DNA of 64,000 bases. It comes from Steinernema hermaphroditum. Its lineage: Eukaryota > Nematoda > Chromadorea > Rhabditida > Steinernematidae. The notes below the pieces were generated by a model. That model had not been told where the DNA came from. It saw nothing but the letters and a program-made list of their open reading frames with translations, and did not search any database. This document shows positions 50,001 to 63,597 of the stretch, piece by piece (position 1 is the stretch's first letter; each line of letters begins with the position of its first letter). Location: assembly GCA_030435675.1 (NCBI GenBank), contig CM059625.1, positions 7,936,001-8,000,000 on the forward strand. Direction: 5' to 3'. Position numbers and translations under genes: made by a program.

Positions 50001-53000
50001 GAGAGCGCTAAAATAGGCGATATGACAGATGGAATTCGGAGCGGAACACTTGAAGTGAAGTGGAAAATGCGAAAACTCACAGCTCGTGACGGCGCTATAA
50101 CGATGATGATAAAGCGAAGGTCTTGCATGGTACGTCCCAGATTCGTTGGATGCGAAAGACGGGCGATGGCCACATGGCGGTGCTGAACGGTATTCAGCAT
50201 ACATCTGAGAGAACATGGCCTTAAAGGAACATCTCGACCATTGAAAACTCACAAAGCACAGATCCAAGTTTGGTCGTAATCGAAAGTACCCCCGACCGTA
50301 CCAGTAGTGCATATGCTTTGCACGGTCCTACTCAAAATGTGAACTAAATACCCGACGATCATGAGATGAACTGCAGCTTGCTTTGCTTACATTGATTACC
50401 CGCATCTTGCGTGAAAAGAACAGAGCGGACTTGTTCGCTTGTGAATTCAGGCTCCTGGATGTCCATCTCATGAATAATTCTAAAGCGAATTCAGTTTAGA
50501 TCCTTGTTGTTCGACGTACTTTGCAAAGATCTCTTCGAGCGAAGTCTCTTGCAAGTCCAACAACAGGACGGATTTATTCAGAAGATGATCGATGTCCATC
50601 GTGGCTCGAATTTCTGAGCCGAAGTCCTTCATCGGGATCTTTTCGTGCTTCGCGTACATCAACGTCACATTTTCATAGTCATCTAAAGAAAATTACGGTA
50701 TGTCATTCCCGTGAAAAGTGTTTGCTTCGTGCATCTCATAAAGAATGCAAAACTATTTGTCACTGCTTTCCCCAATTCGCTTGACGTTGATATCCTCGTT
50801 AATGGGACTAGTATCCCCGAAAAGCGACATGTGAGAACTCAGAACTCATTGCAGCATGGCCCGACGAAACAAAAACAACGACAAGCCAACTAATTCTTCG
50901 ATTAGAGGTTGTTGTTGGCCAATCAGAAATCCGTTTTTTAGCGAGAGAAAAGTTGATGAGGGTTGGCCAAGCCAGATAATCCGCATGATATGATAAACCA
51001 TCAAATGCAAGTGAGTGTATTATAGTTGCAAGGTTTAAGGAAGGCGATGAGTGATTTCCAAGCTTCTTGAACGTACCTGCACAGCTCCAACTGAGCGTGT
51101 CTAGCGGGGGAGTGTCCGACTCAAAGTCGACTCCATCGTCTAACTGCATTACGCTCCCAAACTGGCTGTTTGTTTTTGACTCTAAAGTGTTCTTCCCACT
51201 AATATTCTCACTTGAAGGTCGTTTTCGGGACTTGCTCGACGCAACTGAGATCAGAGGGTCGACCGACTCCTGAAGGCTCTTCATGGACAGCCAGCTTACT
51301 CTTTTTGTGAGCATATTTCTTTTATTTATCTCGACCATGTCGGCAGCAGCTGAGTGCGCAGAACCCTTAGAGTGTGCGGATTCAAGATTGTCAGAGCGCA
51401 GGGCGATCAGACTAGGTTCGATGTGTATGGTGGGTTGGGAGGCTCGTCTGTCGAAAGTGCGATTCAGAGGTCGGAAGCCAATAGCGGGTGCACCCGTTTG
51501 GACAGACTTTCTGCGGCATTGAACTGGAGAGGGCGTCAGGGAAAACTTGACAGGGGCATTCTGGATATAGAGATGTCCGTTTCCTTGGGCTGTGAGACTG
51601 GAGTTCGAAGTGAGTGAGGTGGGCCCCGCAACTGCACGAACGTCATCGGAGTCTTCGGAGCATTCGGTCGGACAGGAAGCCGTGGAGTTCCCTGACGCTG
51701 TTGACACGCGCCTTATATGGGGTACGTACAGCAAAGAATGCGAGGTTCGGCGTTTCATTTGTGCAAATCGGGGATCAGGAGGCCTGGAACTGCTCACTTC
51801 CTGGGAGATCTCTTCGGGCACCATGCTGGGTGCACCGCTCTGAATTCGGTAACTCAGCTGCTGCTGTTGATTGGGACAATGGTTGTTGGGGTCGGCTGTA
51901 ACTATGACGTGGACTTGTGAAGACGGGTCGGGGCGAGAAGAAGAGGGCCGACAGTTCATCGAAAAGGAAACTCAGAGGATACCGGATACTACGAAGTCAT
52001 CAATAAGGCGAGGACTACGGTTCGAAAGCAATGGACGACTGTCGGTTGCATCTAAAAGATTTGATTTCCCGAAGCTGATAGACAGGGAACACACGATAAA
52101 CCAGAACGGGGATGAATTGGAGTCGATTACAAGAGTGCTTCAAATAATAGAGATTAACGAGTCGGCGAAAGAGGACGAAGCGAAATCTGGCGCTCGAGGG
52201 ACATAAAATCAGGGCGGGTCTATGGACTCGTGTAGCCCTCAAAAATGGAAAAGGGTTTAGTGGGACGCTAACGGGAGCGTGTGAGAGGTCCTCAGTAAGC
52301 ACAATGGATCGAGTGAAAGTTAACTTAAGGCCTTAAACGGGCCGAACGCAGGCTGAAGACAGCTGGGAGGAATGACAGTTCGGCGACGCTTCCAACGTCA
52401 AAATGGGAATTGAGCAGTGGGAGAATGCAGCGGAGCAGTGTTTATGATGGCTTCTTGCGTGTATGCATCGGAGGCTGCGCAGCAGCGGAGCAAGGGATCG
52501 GTAGCCCAGGAAGGATCTCGACAGCGGCGACCACAACCGCAACGGAGACGACAACTTTGTTAGCAGTTCTTTGGATAGCGCGCTAGGCTCCCGCTCGACC
52601 CCACCCTCACCCAAGGGCCATTTATCGGCTCCCTAAATGACATATACATCTCGAATCCAATCAATCTGCCTCAACTTATCTATCGTTATGACAGAGAAAT
52701 GTTCCTGCGACAATTTTCGGCAATGGAGGAAATGTTTTAAAGGACAAAGCTTTCAAAAGCGCTCGTATCGTCTATTGTGGCTGCCTAGCATACTGTAAAT
52801 AGCCGATAGAGGCAGGTAACACACTAACCGGCAAATCCTGAATAAGACGAGCATTCAGAGCTCAGCCTCACTAAAGTCTGATGAGCTTTGCTGAGCCATC
52901 CAATTCGGCGAGCGTTTCCAGAAATGCTGAGTCGTCTCGGTTCAGAAGAAATCATCATTCTTGGATGATATGGAAGTTGTTTCAATTTGAAGTCAGAATG

Positions 53001-56000
53001 CGGGGCACCAGAAGCGACGCACCGAGGAAGCTGTACGTAGGATGTGAGTTTCCGAACGAAGTCAAGGGAGGAAAACAACGATGGACGAGAATTGGTCGAT
53101 TTTCGAACGACTAATTAAATAAGCCATGTGCGTCTTTGTTTTTCACCTTGAGCTGCTCTGACTTTTGCGGAGACAATTTCATTAGAATAGTTGACTATTT
53201 ATATAAATAATCGTTCTGAGGAAGAGATGAGCTATTTAATTCTCTCATGGTTCAATTGGGTGAAGCGGACCAGCGGCGGTTTCTCGTGGAAATTCCGAGG
53301 CAAATATCGTGGGCAGGGGGTGAAGCGTGAACATCAGATGGGATCCGAATCATTATCGTTGTGTGATTATGCGTGAATATCGCTTTGCAAGATTTGTAAG
53401 TGTCGGCTTTGTGTGGGCTTTCCTTCCGTCTAGGCTCGTTTTCGTTTAGAGCGCTGTGGTTGAAAACAAATTCATTTGAATGAACACACATTTATATGCG
53501 ACGAGCGATTAATTATTTGCCCCTTTGCCAAAGGAGAATAAATTTTGGACAGGCGCAAAAGACAGCTGAGATAGGGGCGCTGCCAACCCGCTCGCAACAA
53601 ATGCGCCCAGTTTTGGACATAGACGCCAGCAGGGACCGATGATATGATGTAAACGCGTGGAAACGGATTATTAAAACTTCTTTTGAGCGGTAATTATCTC
53701 GCTTTTGTCCGATCATTGGGTTAGACCAGAAATATCCGTGCATGAAGGAGGCTTGCTGGACCGCAGCACTCTTTTCTTTAAGCTCAGTAAACACTGAGTA
53801 ACAACATAAAAAGCTTTACGCTTCATGAGCAAGGTGAAGAATTATTCCAACTGTTCCTCGTGGAAACGGTTACTAGGATACTGTCAAACGTTTCGGTTAT
53901 AAACAAGCGATAAATGGAACCACCTGACCCTCATGCCCAAAGATGTATAGTTAAAGGGTGTTGAAACTAAATAAATCAAACTGTTACCGGTCATGTCTTC
54001 GTCGAACTCGTGAGTGCTGTCATCATCGATCATGTAAACGTTCGATGGACGCCGTTCGTTTTCGAGATGAGTTTGGAGGGGCTGCAGAGAATCGAGGGAG
54101 TGAATCGTTGCCGAAGTATATGAAGTTTCATTGTTGTTGATGCTGCTGTAGCTGTTCTGACCCATGTTCCCGGCGCTTTTGGGTCGCTTCAGTCGAAAGC
54201 GCTTGATTTTGTGACGTGCTTGCGGAGTAGCTACCGTACTGCTGACAACGGTAGCGTCGCTGGCGAGACTTCCGCTTGCGTCGTCGGAGTCTTGTCTGGA
54301 GCGCCTAGTGGCCGCTCGGATGACAGCGGAGCCGCCGTTTCGGGGTGGAACGTTGTTCACGGTCCGAACGGTGAAGACACGGGTGCGCGTGGCCACTTGA
54401 CGAACTGGCGACGAAGAAGCTTCGAGATCGATGTCCGCTCTGACTGGAGCTGCAGAGAAGCTCGTCTCCGACGCAAACTTCCGCAATTTTCTGCTGATAA
54501 TGGACTTCGGCTTATGTGAAACGTTGCCCGGAGCGGACTCTGTCATTTCGGCCTGCAGGAGAGCTGTACTTGAGGTGACCGCAGTCGCGTCTCCGAGTGG
54601 CGGTGTTTGTGGAGACATTTGGAGAGGCGCAGTGTCAGAATCTGCGTATTCATCTCCATCGATTGCCATTATCCTGGTGATGCGCGCTTAGTGTAAATAG
54701 CAGATTCTAGCGGATTGGGCAACAAGTGCTACTGATAAGCGCATTTGACTTATGTTTACGCTTTGACCTCGAATCTGAAGTTAACGAAAAACACATTATA
54801 CACGCGTTTAACAAGAGGTGCCAAGTCGGAATGTCTTCCGTTCAAAAAGTCACGCATTTAGTTAAGTATTTACTTGAATCGGTACGCTGAAAGAGTGGAA
54901 TAAAGGGTGGAGATATCATGAGTTACTTATTGATTGAATAGTCAAACAAATAAGCAGTAATTAAGGTTTTCGTAAATGAGGTCGAAGGAGGAAAGTTGCC
55001 CGAAAAGGCCCCAGGCGCTGTGAGAAGAGGCGCAGAGATATGAATGAGAGTCTTTGGGCCCTCGTAGAAAAAGCAAAGCTGATGCTCTGTGAGTGTAACC
55101 TTACGGCTCTCCCTCGCAAATGAATATTTGAAAAGGAAACCCCCTCAGCAGAGTAAAGCTTGCCGTTAGATGAGCAGAAACAAACGAGAAAGGAAGATGG
55201 CACGTAAAAATGAGCTTGTTGAAAATTCAGAGTGACTTCCTGCTCGGTTCACAAAGAGCCAATAAAAGGAGATTAAAGATCTTAGAGATAAATGGCACTG
55301 CGGGACGCTTAATTCCAGTAAAAGCACATAACAGAAAGCGAGACACTGTCATTCGAAATCAAGACAACGACTCGGGTTGTAAGTGTTCCTCCCCAAAGTG
55401 TAAATTTTGACAATTGATTTATAAGCCCATTGGCTCCTATTCTCAGAGGGATAAAGTGATAGTGATTTCAGAAGTGAACGTCAGGCCGCTCCCAGGCAGC
55501 TGTTCGCATTCACATGCACATCGTCGAGGCACTCGGACATCCTCTTTGTTCTTTGCACATCACTCCCTTGGTTTATCTTTTGATCATGCTATGGATCCAA
55601 TAATGCTTTTTCTCGACTTCAGGAGACGCTGACGTCTGGGAGAAAAACGAAAGAGTCTTGAATAACTTCAGGAAAAAATCATTCGCCAAAAAAATGAGGC
55701 GCTAGAAGTTAAACATTATAATCCATCAAATGAGAGAGAACGCAGTTACGAGCGAGTCTGTTTTCCGAATTATAAACAGGACCCTAGCAGACACTCTAAC
55801 AATTTGAGGGGACGCAACAAGTCATGGCGGCAACTTCGTCGGTGAATCTAGCCGCTAGTACGCGCACTTCGAGTTCTAGTCGGACAGCCGAAGCGCGTTT
55901 ACGGAGCTTTCTTACTCTGACGCTCGTACACTTTTTTATTGTTCATTGCCGCTAGGCCTTATGAAAAATTCAATTTCTCCAATTTTCTACACGCAGTGCA

Positions 56001-59000
56001 ATGAGCGAGCGACAAATGGCCAAAATTCTTCCTTTCTTTTTATTGGATTTTCTCCGATTGTAAGGTTGCCGCGTTAACGAAACTTCAGGAATCACATCAT
56101 TCGGCGGCTTTCGAGAAAACGGCCACAGCGCCTCTCTGCGTTTGCCTTTCATAAGCACAGCGGAATTTTGGGAAATTAGCAGAATTTTGAATACGCACGA
56201 ACTGCGCTGCTGGCCATGCAAGGAAAGAAACGCTTAACAATTACGAGAGGTCAATCAAGGGAAATCTCGCCGCGCATGTCGAACGGGTGCAAATTTGCTG
56301 TGTGCCAATGCCCCCTCCTTCCCTGAGCTCATTTTAAACTGTGATCCGGATGTAAAGGATACCGTCAAGGAAAGAAAAGCATTAGTGAATGGTCTATGCA
56401 CATCAAGGAATAAATCAAGGCAGCAGTCATTGCCTGGCTCCACAGACACACTTTCAGCGAACAGCCTGATGCGAGGCGAACGTTTCGTGGAAAAAAGAAG
56501 AAAGTAGAAGTCGTGAGTACGCTGAAAGTGTACTCCGCGAAGGGAGGCTTTTTCGGCTTTGATTAGTTCTACTGTGAATGAATGACAGCTAAGTGTGGAC
56601 GACGAACACTCGGAAGGGATGAGAAGGCGGCTTTGCGATATTTCTCGTCACTTTCTTTATTGGCATCACTAAACGAAATCGAGATTCATGTACCAAATGG
56701 CTTCGGCGTTCTTTGCCCTTAGCGATAACAAACAAAGCATGCGATCGCCACCGGCTACGGAATGCAGCGATCCTAGGTGCAAAACGGCACATTGGGAAGC
56801 GCCCGAGTGGAAGGAGGGCGTCTTTTCCTGTTTATGAGCAACTAAGCAAATCGGCCGCCGTGAAATCTCCAAAGAATGTATGCGACGAAATTGAGTTAAT
56901 GAGCGAAGAGCGCGGAATCTCGTATTACCGAGGGAGTCGACAACGACGACGGATCGAGTACGAAGGAGTCTCTTGCGAGAAGGAGAATGTGTGAGCCGCG
57001 CAAGCTACTACGAAGTGTTTGAAAGCATAAAATATTCGACCTAGTAAGAAAACTCGGAAAGAGACTGCTCATTAGGAGTGACGGGCGTGTGGGAGGCAGC
57101 GAAGAGTTTTGGGACTAAGGAGGATTGAGCTATTGGTCGGCGAGGAGTAGATGTGATGGCGCCAGGAGAGTCAACGTCGACAAGCAGACAATAGCAAACA
57201 AAATGAAAACTCTGGTGGGATAGACAATTTAAACGTTCGTTTCATAGAAATATGCAAAGATTGCTAATGGGAGTGCAATAGTGACACCTCTGAAATGTTA
57301 AGGGTGGACAAACAAAAACAACTCCCACAAGTGCTCCCACGCGAGACCATAATGTGTTGTTCCTTTTCAACGCGCAGGCCTTGGCGGAATACAGTATATT
57401 ATGGAAACCCCTCCCCCAAGGTGTGGTTGTCAAGACAACGCTCTTGAAATCACGCGAACGATTAGCTATTCGCCGGAGGAGGAAAGCGGAGTTTACTTTG
57501 CTCGCACAGGGGCTTATTGAACGAAACAAATGACAACTAACTGCGACTATAACAGAGATAATGACGCAGGAGGAGGGAGCGAAGGGGAAACCTCGGAACC
57601 TCTATAGAGCAATTGGCCGAGACCAGAGCGAATCTTCTTTGATAGATGTTATTCGCGTGAGACAAATTGCAAGCTATGCTGCCGGGCGTGAATGTGAGGG
57701 TGGCGGCGGGATGAGGTGAGCGGAGAAGAGCCCGAATCATACATCGCCTGGTCCGCAGCACGCGCGCCCGCATGAAATAATGCGCTTGAAGAGTCGTTAG
57801 AAAACTGCGATGAAAGGTAATAAAATGAAAGGAGGGATACAATCGGCTGCAGCTTCGAGCGTCGAAATGAGTGTGGAGAGTTCGTGTCCGAATGTGATTA
57901 TTAGGGGAAACGTGAGGGGGAGAAGCGTGTTGGCAAGGAGCACAAGGGCACCAGCAAGCCGAGAGCAGGAGCGAAAATTGAGGACAAGCACGGGATGACA
58001 ATAGCCAATTGGTCATGACACTTCGATGCCGTCGTCAGCGGAGATAAATTACACGATTACGAGGCGAAGGGTTGCCGGCGAAGGTAATCAGAGTTCGAAA
58101 TTTGCTACGACACCACTACTGTAGCGAGCAGGAAGTGGAAGCCGAAAATGAAAAGTAGTCGAATAATCACCGAGTGTATGTTAATGAAACTACGCTCGGA
58201 GTTGTGAGCACTCCCTTGAGTCGTCTTCTGGGGAGCGATGAGATCTCACACAGCCAACGCGATAGGACATATTGCAAATAAGGGAGAAAATGAATCGGCG
58301 GAGGAAGACTAAGAAGAGGAGGAAGAGATAAAAATGCAAATATCTCAAACATATAACTCGCGTGTGGAAAGGACAAACCAGCCAGGCGGCCAGTAATCGT
58401 CCATCATGTCCAAGATCTGCGCCTTCCTGTCAGTGCTGTTTGAAGTTAGTGGTCTGACAGCACCATTAGCGAGGTGAATGAGTCACAAAGTTTGTGAAAT
58501 TCGCTAAACATAAAAACCAAAGAGTAAGTGGACTAATCCCGGTGAAATCGATGGACGCAACTCAGCGGGAAATCCCTCGATGCCACTTTAAAGGCTGAAT
58601 CCGCTATTGATTATTCAAATTTGAAAAGAAGTTGACAAAATCGAGTTAGAGTTCCGTGGACAGCCCCTGCGAAAATCAATATTTGAAACCCCCCTTATAA
58701 AAAACAATAAGCGGTTGTCCATTAGAAGTGAGCGCACTTTGCAAATATCTCATTCTCGAGTCCGTATGGCCTCGAGTCGTTAGGAAGAGATCGGATTTCA
58801 CAAGAAGTCAGTGAGAAGAACGTGGAGCGAAATTGGTGTGGGGTCATTCAGCAAGCGTCTTCATTTACAACTAAGATGCACGAAGGCAAACTGCTGGCCA
58901 AATGTTGCTGATAAAGACTCACCCATCATGTCGTCGGTATCCTCGTCGTTTGGGTAGCCATCGAGACACGATTCAGGGTCCGACTGCATGGAGATCACAG

Positions 59001-59461
59001 ATGGACTTGTTCTACCGGACCCGGCAGGCACCCGCAGATAGTAGTGGTTGAGAATATCTGAGCGGACTGGATTCAACCCGGGTCGCCCTAAATGTTCTCA
59101 GTTTAAGTGTCTGCAAGAGGAAGGAGGAAGCATTTTAAGTGAAATGTAAGTTTGGTCGTTTAAGATTATGATATGTGTTTCTGCTGGAAATTTTACTGCT
59201 ATGTTGTTAGCGGAAGTGAATATATTAAGAGCGGATGAGGACTGGGATGAAGCGAGGTTCACGGCATCTGTTGCAGTCACCTTTCCGAAAATTCGGTTCT
59301 GTGCCATGTCTGCGCAGCGTCCGCGCGGGCCTTCGTTCGCTCATCGTTCGAAGACTTGTGGGACGTTTAGCAGGTAGCCCGCTAATACTTTCCGTTGGCG
59401 TTGAAGTAGCAGTGAGGGGCGGGAGTGCCGAGTTGACACCGTTGTCAGTAACATCGCTCAT
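47060..59461 (-). CDS. SLC4A11-like borate/bicarbonate-type transporter, alternative first exons
   Basis: SLC4 family transporter. The common part starts with the exon beginning at 50682 ([13 protein letters not shown]) and ends with exon 47060-47123 (YLDALDGRH). The cytoplasmic domain has [40 protein letters not shown] and [17 protein letters not shown]. The membrane domain has [82 protein letters not shown] and [20 protein letters not shown]. Every block follows SLC4A11 rather than AE or NBC members (e.g. GxLNDxNTxG). SLC4A11 has been linked to borate, H+/OH- and NH3 transport; the substrate here is unknown. Three alternative N-terminal coding sets (51077-51959, 53988-54669 and 58923-59087 plus 59281-59461) each end in phase 1, matching the common exon. 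Confidence 0.87.
51960..53987. other. Intronic/promoter DNA of the SLC4A11-like gene
   Basis: Lies between two alternative first exons. Open frames on both strands (e.g. 52333-52614, 53513-53794) carry no domains. Probably promoter sequence for the 51077-51959 exon; no specific element is recognised. Confidence 0.45.
53988..54669 (-). CDS. Alternative 5' coding exon of the SLC4A11-like gene (isoform b)
   Basis: Single exon from ATG 54667-54669 to donor GACATGACCG/GTAACA, 227 codons plus one base (phase 1). The product is a polar, Ser/Arg-rich, unstructured N-terminus (e.g. [16 protein letters not shown]) that ends in an acidic [16 protein letters not shown] segment. Joining to 50682 restores the frame (MTDDYENV). 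This acidic end is shared with isoform c (DEDTDDMM), which supports both as real alternative N-termini. No other gene family matches. Confidence 0.68.
54670..58922. other. Long non-coding stretch, probably intron of the SLC4A11-like gene
   Basis: 4.2 kb without a recognisable gene on either strand. Purine-rich runs on the plus strand occur around 57540-58000 and 58280-58340. A 159-codon minus frame at 57537-58016 is Cys/His/Arg-biased and has no splice or domain support. Best read as intron between alternative first exons. Confidence 0.5.
58923..59461 (-). CDS. Alternative 5' coding exons of the SLC4A11-like gene (isoform c)
   Basis: Two exons, 59281-59461 (ATG 59459-59461) and 58923-59087, joined by GTGACT...CATTTAG in matching phase (AAA G + GG CGA). 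They end with GACGACATGATGG/GTGAGT in phase 1. The 115-residue product is Ser/Pro/Thr/Arg-rich ([18 protein letters not shown]) with a terminal acidic run ([16 protein letters not shown]). Fusing to exon 50682 gives MMDDYENV in frame. An in-frame upstream ATG at 59509 is also possible. Confidence 0.68.
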
Positions 59462-62400
59462 ATCTGCCAATAAACTTTGTGGTAAGCATCGTTGGAAGGA
59501 AGACAACATTTAACTCGAACTTGTTCAAATCATTTTTTTCGCTATTGAGCAGGGCGAGGAAAACGTTGAAACGAGGAGTCCTATATGCAAATGTGACGAC
59601 GAAAGTAAGTAAGGCGGAAAATCCACTTATGTCAGCGGCAAAAAAATCAAAAATGTGTATGTGGGTGAAGTTTTGTTGTTTTGTCAGTGAAAGCCGCTGC
59701 TTATAGTGCCTTCATGTTCGTTCGTTTTTTCCTGCCTTCTTGCCACATGAACAGATCAAGCGGGCTAGCTGCCCGAGGATTAGTTCACGGGCTATGCTGT
59801 CGGCCCTCCGAGAGGAGCGGGAGGAAATAAAGAAACAGCTGACAGCGGATTAATTGCTTTCTGGGACACACGATCTACAAATATGCAGCGCTAATATCGA
59901 TCGGTTGCGAAGAATAACTGTAGATCAACTCATAAAATATGTCCACTACTACTGATTTTGAGGGTTCTTGAAAGAGATTCGGTTAGAGCGAATCGCCAGG
60001 AGCAGAATATGACTCCAGGTTGGCGCAACCGCCGACAGCATGTTGTTGGCATTGTGTACTCATATTTTCCCGAACATTTGTTCCACATTTTCCCGATAGT
60101 GACATCGAAATCCGTGGGAATATAACGCAAAGTTCGCAATATCGCGGGAAGACGGAAAAGTCACTCTTCCGACAGACAGGTAATCCACACGTCGGGCCGA
60201 AATGCATACTCTTGCAAAAGCGAAGGACCGAAATTTAAGCGCAGCGATCCACTTTGATACTTGGCTTAAGAAAGACATGCGCGACACCACATTTGGAAGG
60301 CAATACGAACTGGCAAAAGTCAACTCGGCCAAGCCCCGAGGCCGACTGCCCTCTCCCGGCAGGCAGACTGAACGCGTGTCGATTTTGATTAAATTATCTA
60401 ATAAAAACTTGTAGAAGCTCATAAAATAATGTTTGTTTCACGTTCCGTTAATAATGAAATCAACCGTATTAACAAGTTCGCACCCAGCCATCCTTATGAC
60501 GGTCGCTCTACGAAAGGACTTAGGCAATGTTATTGCAGAAATAAAACAGCGACGAACAGGAATTTATTGCGTTTACTTAATTCCCCTTTCTGCATGGCTG
60601 CGTCGAACAGTCGAACGGTTGAACTTCGGCAGTAGACCACTTAGCAAGGACGCGTGTCCTATGGTCCAATTGTTGTGTCCACTGTCTTGATTTAAATTAG
60701 CACTCCATCGAACAAAAAGTAACACCGGCGCTGAGCACAAAAGAACGCACTCCCTGAGTGTCGATGGGGCCATGAAGTATAAGCCTATAAGGAAAAAGCT
60801 CGAAGTCTTTGGGAAAGCTTAACACAATTTCCGGCGGCTTGATGGGCGGAATTGCCTATAAATATGAAAGCCGAATGAAATGGAAAGCTCAATGGTTGTG
60901 GGAGAGACAGCTCTCCCTTCCTAAGACTCCGCTTGTCATAAAACTCTTTCAACGCGCTTTTCGTCGAAAAGAGAGGTGCATATTTAAAAACTCAACACTG
61001 CGCTTCTTGCTTAAATGGAGTCTTACGCAGTGAATGTCCCCAATGTACGTTTAACACAAATTGAATTTATTAAGCTCAGTAAATGGCTGCCCCCGGGAAA
61101 CAGTCATATCGTTCAACATTGGGAACGTGCTGCTTTATTTGAGGAGTTTTTGATTTCACCTTTCTCGCCTTTGAGAAGTGTCTCTGTTTATGAATGGGGT
61201 TACAGTATGCGCCTCATTTGTGATTCTCAAGACCGTAGTATTCGGCTCTCATGGGTGAATAAAGCAATGTGCGTCATCACTTTTTGCTGAATCAGAGCCC
61301 CTAATGAGACGTGGTTGTGAGAAAAGACGCGTCACTTGCTGTTTAGAGTCTTTGCTGAACACATTTCCAAAGATTTCGAAGGCCGTAATAGTTTTTTAAT
61401 GCAAAAATAATCCTGTCAGAAAAAAGAGAAAGAAGTTGTGCGTTTTGCTTTATTAATCTGGGATCGGTCTCATTAAATTGGAGGGACCAGCAGATGTAGT
61501 GAGTGAAACGACAACCCAAACAAGTCGGCGAGAACATATATTAAACCAGAAGTAAAGCAGAAAGCAACGGAGGAAGCATTTGACGTTTGGATATACGTTC
61601 GACGTTGCGCTTTTGGTGAAAGTGTTGCCGTCGCGGCGTCAGTTCGATTAACGCGACCGACACACCGAAATCCAAACTTAAAACCGATGACTCCCGGGAG
61701 GCCAAAACATTGCTCCAACGTTTCCGTTTTTACATCCCTTTGCCTGCTTCGCTACGCTGACAAGACGTACGGTCGAGGATTGCTTTCTCGTTTTTGTTTC
61801 TTCGAGCGTTATTCGATAAATTGATGCGTTGATAGGATTATTTCCTCCGTTGTTGAACTGAGGGGCACACTTCCTGGTTAGGTTGTCGTTTGATGGAACG
61901 AGTCAGTCTGTGGCGGCGAAAAGTCATCGAGTTTTACAACATTTCAACGAACTCAAGAAAATGTTTTTGGAGAACGCCTACGTATTACCTACGACGCAAG
62001 GTTAAGTGTTTCAGCGTTTATGGGCATCCTCTTTGTCCATCGAGTTTATGGATACATTTCGGAGGTGCAAAGATCTATTGGCCTACCTCCATTCTCCTGT
62101 GTGTGGCCGTTAAGCTCAACCATGGAGGGCACTGGCGACGTAGACGTTATCTCTATTGGAGGTACGAGACGAATTGTGCATCCGTCCTGAAATGAGCTTT
62201 ATGTGAGATATTTGGTGGTAAACACGCCTCTGAGGGTGAAACTACGAGAGAATGCCACTAAATAATTCTGTCGTTTTGATCGCACGTCCAGAACCTTTGT
62301 TGGTTCACCATACAACTAAGAGGAGTACAATGCGACATACTTCGTATAGGCGGTGATACAGAGTGTTGACGCAAGAATTCGGCCGATGCCGTCGGCGCAT

Positions 62401-62623
62401 GCGTTCAGTGAAACGAACATTTGACAAATACAAGGCATGAACATGATTACATGTGTGTTGCGGTCTGTGTTTATTTGCCTTCGAAATCATTAAACTCAAA
62501 ATTGCTCAGGAGACCCTATTCACATCTTAGTCCCATTCAGCTCGAACGGCACTCAGTTCATTTTTTATGCTGGCAACAAGAACCCCTGCGGCGATCATTT
62601 GTTTAAGTGGACTCGGCACTCAC
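59462..62623. other. Upstream flank of the SLC4A11-like gene, no gene seen
   Basis: Three kilobases without a recognisable gene. Open frames such as 60060-60422, 61015-61290 and 61890-62195 lack domains and splice partners. May contain promoter sequence for isoform c. Confidence 0.45.
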
Positions 62624-62707
62624 CTTCTCGTTGATCGACATGTCGTCCCATTCGGAGATCTCCGAGCCGTTCGAATGCTTCTCCACTTCATTCTGCTCGA
62701 TTTCCAT
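62624..62707 (-). CDS. Possible first coding exon, acidic 28-residue N-terminus
   Basis: ATG 62705-62707, 28 codons ending at donor GAGAAG/GTGAGT in phase 0, preceded by an acceptor-like GATTTCAG. Sequence is acidic (GSEISEWDDMSINEK). Its phase does not match the SLC4A11 common exon or the 59-kb exons, so it is either a first exon of an unseen gene or a false positive. Without a downstream partner I give it low weight. Confidence 0.25.
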
Positions 62708-63202
62708 CTACGACGTTTGGAGGGTCCACCGCGTGCCGTCAGATCTCCCTGCTTCTGAAATCGAGGTTTTGTTTGTGCGAAGAAGTTGTCAAACGTCTCA
62801 AATTGCGAATTCGACGTGTGCACGACTAGCGGAGTCTCTATTGCGAACCTTAAGTTTTCGAAGAAACAATCGCCATAGGGGACTCGCAGAAACAAACAGC
62901 CTCCGAAACGACTAAAGAGCAGCCAGGCAACAATAGGAAGGCAAGGGATCACATATCAGAAATTTCAAGTTGGATGAACAAAGGCTCGACAGACAAATCG
63001 CTTTAAGCTGTACGCAAAAAATACGTCTCTTGGCTATTGGAATCAGTGGCTTTGGAACATTTATTTATTTCGATTATCGTGCCCCTTGAGCATGTAGGGA
63101 TTGGCTTCTTGCGGGGGAAATCATCGAAGCGAGAGCACTTCGGAGGCCATTTGACAATATTTCCCGCTTTAGGCCCACTCACATGACTAGTAGTGACAAA
63201 TA

Positions 63203-63597
63203 ATGGCGCCGATCTTCCTTCTTACTTTGCCGCTTTTGCTTTTTAGCATGAACCGACCTCCCAGCTGTGCGTCTATTGCATCGGAAACTGACAGTGGAGA
63301 AGAGGTTTGGGACGAAAACGAACTCGGTGAGTGAACATGCGATAGAAGCAGCAGTTTTTGCTTAATCGCTTTCGTGTCCATACCTTTTGCGCACCTTTTC
63401 AGCAACATGCGTTGCAGAGTTTTTTAAAATTCTCTTTGAATATTAAACGAAGGTTCAGTGCCGATCACGTTTGTTCATATTTGGCTTCGGAAATGAGGGG
63501 ACACATCTCACACGGAGCAGATAAATAATCGCGCACTCGTGGTTGATTCAATTTAGCAACTGATTTGGAAAGATTGGCTCCTCTTCCGGAAACTTAA
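63203..63597 (+). CDS. Possible small secreted protein or 5' end of a larger gene
   Basis: Exons 63203-63326 and 63557-63597 join in phase (GAA CTC G + CA ACT) to about 54 residues: a signal-like hydrophobic start (MAPIFLLTLPLLLFS), then an acidic SASETDSGEEVWDENEL-like part, then a short tail and TAA. A start at the second methionine (MNRPPSC), directly after a TTTTTAG acceptor, is equally likely; that would make it a trans-spliced intracellular acidic peptide. No family recognised. Confidence 0.28.

Noticed and set aside
57537..58016. 159-codon minus-strand open frame
   Set aside because: Biased composition (Cys, His, Arg, Leu), no signal, domain or splice partners; lies in probable intron.
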